43,636 nucleotides of DNA, from assembly GCF_000855665.1 (NCBI RefSeq), contig NZ_JXSS01000074.1:1-43636 (forward strand), read 5' to 3'. Origin of the DNA: Lysobacter sp. A03 (GTDB lineage: Bacteria > Pseudomonadota > Gammaproteobacteria > Xanthomonadales > Xanthomonadaceae). Both the position numbers and the translations under genes were made by a program. Under the pieces are notes generated by a model. That model saw only the letters and a list, made by a program, of their open reading frames with translations. It searched no databases and was not told where the DNA came from. Each line of letters opens with the position of its first letter. The first letter of the stretch is position 1. Shown here piece by piece: positions 40,645 through 43,636 of this stretch.

Positions 40645-43636
40645 CTACTTCTCCTTGCGCCAGTTGATCGAACCGCGATCCTCCAGCGTGCTCGATTCGA
40701 TTTCGATGTCGAAGCCGTGGTCGAGCAGGTACTTCAGGGTCAACACCTGGCCGGTGCCCAACAGCGAAACACCGTAGCCGACGTACATCCGCGGCGAGAG
40801 CTGCTTGCCGAAGCCGAACACGCTGCTGCCCAGCGCGCGACTCTGGGTGACACCGGCATCCTCCAAGCCGATCCTGGTCGCCAGTTGCGAGGCCAGCATG
40901 CCGCCGCCGGCGGTCAGTGCCGCGTTGGCGGCGTTGAGGTCGCCACGCTGATCGCCCGATAACGTCGACAGCGGCCGGCCGAGGGTCAGGTAGGCCAAAG
41001 CCTCGGGCTGGGAGCTGGCCGGGTTCGACCACACCGAGGCCTGTGGCGCAGTTGCGCGCCCGCTGACGTCCACGCCGGCGGTGACCTCGCCGATCACCCG
41101 CTCGGCGCGCAGGTTGACCACCGGGTTGGAGACCGGGTCATTGGACCAGCTGAGCAGGCCGCGGGTGATCGTCAGGTCCTGGCCGTAGGCCTTGTACTCA
41201 CCGGCGACGTTGATCGCACCGGTCGCGGCGAGTTCGCGACCGGGACGGGCCAGCAGGTGCATGTTGCCGTCGACCTTGCCGGTCAGGCCGAAGCCCTTCA
41301 TCCGCACGTCGTCGCCGACGGTAATGCGCAGGTCCATGGCCAGTGGCGCGCCCGGGCCGTCGTCGGGATTGACGGGATCGAGCACGACGACGTCCGCCGA
41401 CGGCGACACTGCGTGATCGAGTCCTTCCAGGTTGACCATCGCCTCGGGCACGAGAATGGTGCCGGTCAGACGCGTCGGTTGGCCGATCTGGTAGTTGAGC
41501 TGCAGGTCCGGGCTGGCCACCGCGCGCAGGTCGGGGGTGTCGGAGACCAGCACGTCGGTACCACTCAGGCGGAGCACCAGCGGCGTCTCGTCGCCCTTCC
41601 AGCCCAGGGTGCCGTTGATATTGAGAACGCCGTTGCCGTCGTTGCCGGCGCTGGAGGCCGAGCGCACGCTGCCGTGGATCCGTGCGCTGCCATCGGCCAT
41701 CGCGTCCAGCTGGACGTTGCCTTCGCGCAGGGTGATGGCCAGTGCCGGCAGCTCGGTGCTGAAATCCGCCAGTCGCGCCTGGCCGCCCAGCTGGGGTGTA
41801 TCGCGCGTGCCGGCGACGGTGATCTGCGCGTTCAGCCGGCCCGTGGGCTCCACGATGTCCGGCGAGAACAGCTCCATCCAGGTCAGTTCCCGGGTGTTCA
41901 GCGACAACTGGCCGCTCAGGGGTGACCACGCATCCCAGCCCGTGCGCAGGCTGGCGTCGATGCGGCCGTCACCGTTGAAGCCGGTGCCCAACTCGGCCTC
42001 AATGCCCTGCGGCCGGAAGGTGGCTTTCAGGGCGAGGTTGTCGTAACTGAGCAATTCGGTACGTGAGCGCTCACTGTTGCGGATCCCGCCGCCGGCCGAG
42101 GTGATGCGGGCCTCGCCGTCCCAGCCACTGCCGACCGGACGGATGTGCGCGTCGATCGCGAGCTCGCCGCGCAGCAGCCATGGCTGTCGATGCTCGCGCT
42201 CGGGAAGGTATGGCTCGACGAGCGCGACCGGCAGCCCCTCGCCCACCACACTCAGGCCACGGCCCGGCCAGTCCGCGTTGATACACAGCGAGCCGCCGGC
42301 GGTCGACGCCAGACAGGCCTGCTCAAGCGTCGCGCTGCTGCCGTTGGGCGCGGGCGTCCAGGCGAATCCGGCTGGCGCGCGCAGGTTCCAGTCCGCGCCG
42401 CGCTCCATGTCCACTGCCAAGCGGGAGAGGTTGCCCTGCCAGCGGTTGCCGCGATGGTTCAGCGAGGCGTCCAGCGCGAGCGACGCGAGGCCTTCCCGCC
42501 CGGCAGTGGCGCTCAGGCGCAGTTGCTCCACCGCGCCACGCGCATCGATGACCAGGCGGTCCACCGGTGCGCCGATGGCCAAGCCGTCGCCGCGGATGGC
42601 CAGCTGGCCGTCGCCGCGTGACCAGGGCAACTCGCCCTTGATCGTCAGGGTGCTGGCGGAGTAATCGGCAAACTTCAGGTTGCTGCCGACGAGGTCGGCG
42701 CGGACGTCCGGCCCTGCCGCCGGGCCCAGCACGCGCGCGGTGCCGCGCAGCGTGCCACTGGCATCGGGCAGCAGGTCCTGCAGGTTCAAAGGGGCGAAGC
42801 GCGCATCGACATCCACGCGGTTGCCGTAGCTGCCCTTGGCGTTGATCCGGCTGCCGCCAATGGAGAGGGCGAGTTCGCCCTGGTAGCGCGCGACATCCCC
42901 GGTCGGGGAGGCGCCGGACATGGTGAAGTGACCGTTGCCGTCCAGCGGCTTGCCATGCAGTCGGCCACCCAGATCGGCCAGGTCGAGGGTGGCTTCCAGT
43001 CCGCCATCGTCGCGGGCGCTGCCGGTGCTGGTGATGTGACCGTTGATGGAGCCGTTCCAACCCGCGGCGAAGTAGCCCGGGTCAAAACCGGCCAGGCGGC
43101 TGTCGATGTCCCACGCCAGCGACGGAGCCCAGGCGATGCGACCGGTGGCGGCCAGGGTGCCGGTGGGCATCGCCACGTCCAGTGCCTTCAAGTCCATCCG
43201 CTCGTTGTTGCCGCGTCCATCCAAGGTCAGCGTCGCGCGCTCGCCGTCGCGGGTCAGGGTGGCGTTGCCGATGAGCGCCCAGGCCTGCAGGGTGCCGGCG
43301 AGACCGAAATCCGCATCCGCGGCCAGCGCGGTCGGGCTGCCCCACTGGATGCCGCGGGCATTGGTCGCGAAGCGGAACGAGGCATTGGCCGGATCGTTGA
43401 AGTCGGCCGTTCCGCGCGCGACCACGGTCCCGTCCAGCAGCTCCAGACGCAGCGGGTCCAGGTCCAGGACCTGGTCCTCCACGCGCAGTCGCGAGTTGAG
43501 CACCTTGGCGCTGAACTCGCCCTGCCGAAGTTCGCCGCGAAGGCGGGCGTCGCCACCGACCCCGTCGACCTGCAGCTGCAGCGCCAGTGGCGTCTCCGCG
43601 GGAGCGGCCCCGGGACCGGTCATGGCCAGCGTCAAC
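40645..43636 (-). CDS. tamB: TamB/DUF490 translocation and assembly module protein (5' end outside window)
   Basis: The C-terminal ~996 residues of a large TamB/AsmA-like protein; the gene runs off the right edge, so its start is not seen. The sequence is built of beta-rich repeats (GRIDASLRTGWDAWSPLSGQLSLN, LNGHITSTGSARDDGGLEATLDLADLG) and ends with the conserved TamB C-terminal domain: MRITVGDDVRMKGFGLTGKVDGNMHL, RGLLSWSNDPVSNPVVNLRAERVIGEVTAGVDVSG, SQPEALAYLTLGRPLSTLSG and QLSPRMYVGYGVSLLGTGQVLTLKYLLDHGFDIEIESS. TamB spans the periplasm and works with the Omp85 protein TamA in outer-membrane assembly or lipid transfer; tamA would be expected just outside the window. Confidence 0.93.
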   Translation of the reverse strand, partial: LTLAMTGPGAAPAETPLALQLQVDGVGGDARLRGELRQGEFSAKVLNSRLRVEDQVLDLDPLRLELLDGTVVARGTADFNDPANASFRFATNARGIQWGSPTALAADADFGLAGTLQAWALIGNATLTRDGERATLTLDGRGNNERMDLKALDVAMPTGTLAATGRIAWAPSLAWDIDSRLAGFDPGYFAAGWNGSINGHITSTGSARDDGGLEATLDLADLGGRLHGKPLDGNGHFTMSGASPTGDVARYQGELALSIGGSRINAKGSYGNRVDVDARFAPLNLQDLLPDASGTLRGTARVLGPAAGPDVRADLVGSNLKFADYSASTLTIKGELPWSRGDGQLAIRGDGLAIGAPVDRLVIDARGAVEQLRLSATAGREGLASLALDASLNHRGNRWQGNLSRLAVDMERGADWNLRAPAGFAWTPAPNGSSATLEQACLASTAGGSLCINADWPGRGLSVVGEGLPVALVEPYLPEREHRQPWLLRGELAIDAHIRPVGSGWDGEARITSAGGGIRNSERSRTELLSYDNLALKATFRPQGIEAELGTGFNGDGRIDASLRTGWDAWSPLSGQLSLNTRELTWMELFSPDIVEPTGRLNAQITVAGTRDTPQLGGQARLADFSTELPALAITLREGNVQLDAMADGSARIHGSVRSASSAGNDGNGVLNINGTLGWKGDETPLVLRLSGTDVLVSDTPDLRAVASPDLQLNYQIGQPTRLTGTILVPEAMVNLEGLDHAVSPSADVVVLDPVNPDDGPGAPLAMDLRITVGDDVRMKGFGLTGKVDGNMHLLARPGRELAATGAINVAGEYKAYGQDLTITRGLLSWSNDPVSNPVVNLRAERVIGEVTAGVDVSGRATAPQASVWSNPASSQPEALAYLTLGRPLSTLSGDQRGDLNAANAALTAGGGMLASQLATRIGLEDAGVTQSRALGSSVFGFGKQLSPRMYVGYGVSLLGTGQVLTLKYLLDHGFDIEIESSTLEDRGSINWRKEK

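Noticed and set aside
1-43636. CRISPR arrays, insertion sequences, integrases or prophage genes
   Set aside because: No regularly spaced repeats, transposase or integrase domains, or attachment-site duplications were seen; the tRNA-Arg gene has no adjacent integrase or duplicated 3' end.

Overview
The window is GC-rich chromosomal DNA from a gammaproteobacterium, most likely a member of the Xanthomonadaceae/Lysobacteraceae (Lysobacter, Luteimonas or a relative). The gene families, the comF/bioB divergence, the bioB-bioF-bioH-bioC order and the REP-like repeats suggest this; no marker gene settles the genus. Coding density is high, and there is no prophage, insertion sequence or CRISPR array.

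Left part (1-11.8 kb): a catabolic cluster built around a divergent promoter at about 4.0-4.1 kb. Leftward runs an operon of MFS transporter, isochorismatase-fold amidohydrolase and two PuuE/polysaccharide-deacetylase-fold hydrolases joined by ATGA overlaps. Rightward run a HapK-like small protein, an SDR dehydrogenase, a third PuuE-like hydrolase, a CitE/HpcH-type lyase, a MaoC hydratase, an acyl-CoA dehydrogenase and two CaiB/BaiF CoA-transferases, ending with a DUF1456 (YehS-like) gene. A perfect 22-bp palindrome at 4075-4096 overlaps the probable rightward -10 element. The gene content suggests uptake of a cyclic amide-type compound, ring opening, removal of the amide or carbamoyl nitrogen, CoA activation, and a beta-oxidation-like sequence ending in C-C cleavage. 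The substrate is not known.

Middle part (11.9-23.7 kb): a second accessory block around a divergent promoter at about 15.4 kb. Leftward: SAM methyltransferase, an unknown helical protein, an unknown 170-aa protein and a nitrilase-fold lipoprotein that lacks the catalytic cysteine. Rightward: exported DUF1838 protein, exported FAD amine oxidase and a TonB-dependent receptor. Then come glutaryl-CoA dehydrogenase and a secreted beta-helix-like protein. The core of the 4.08-kb palindrome recurs exactly in front of the beta-helix gene and in degenerate form in front of the methyltransferase operon, so the two blocks may form one regulon. No regulator gene lies in the window.

Right part (23.7-43.6 kb): mostly housekeeping genes. 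These are the SRAP/YedK abasic-site protein, an extensin-like protein, tRNA-Arg(CCG), ubiA, an HdeD-like protein, comF, bioBFHC, a DMT-type transporter, an exported unknown, a threonine/serine dehydratase-like enzyme, a Tyr/Gly-rich lipoprotein, mnmG, mgtE, ribA and the 3' part of tamB. The intergenic DNA here is unusual. A leftward intrinsic terminator at 35.64 kb has no leftward gene before it and may end a small RNA. A hairpin sequesters the mgtE Shine-Dalgarno sequence. An inverted doublet of a REP-like unit lies between ribA and tamB.
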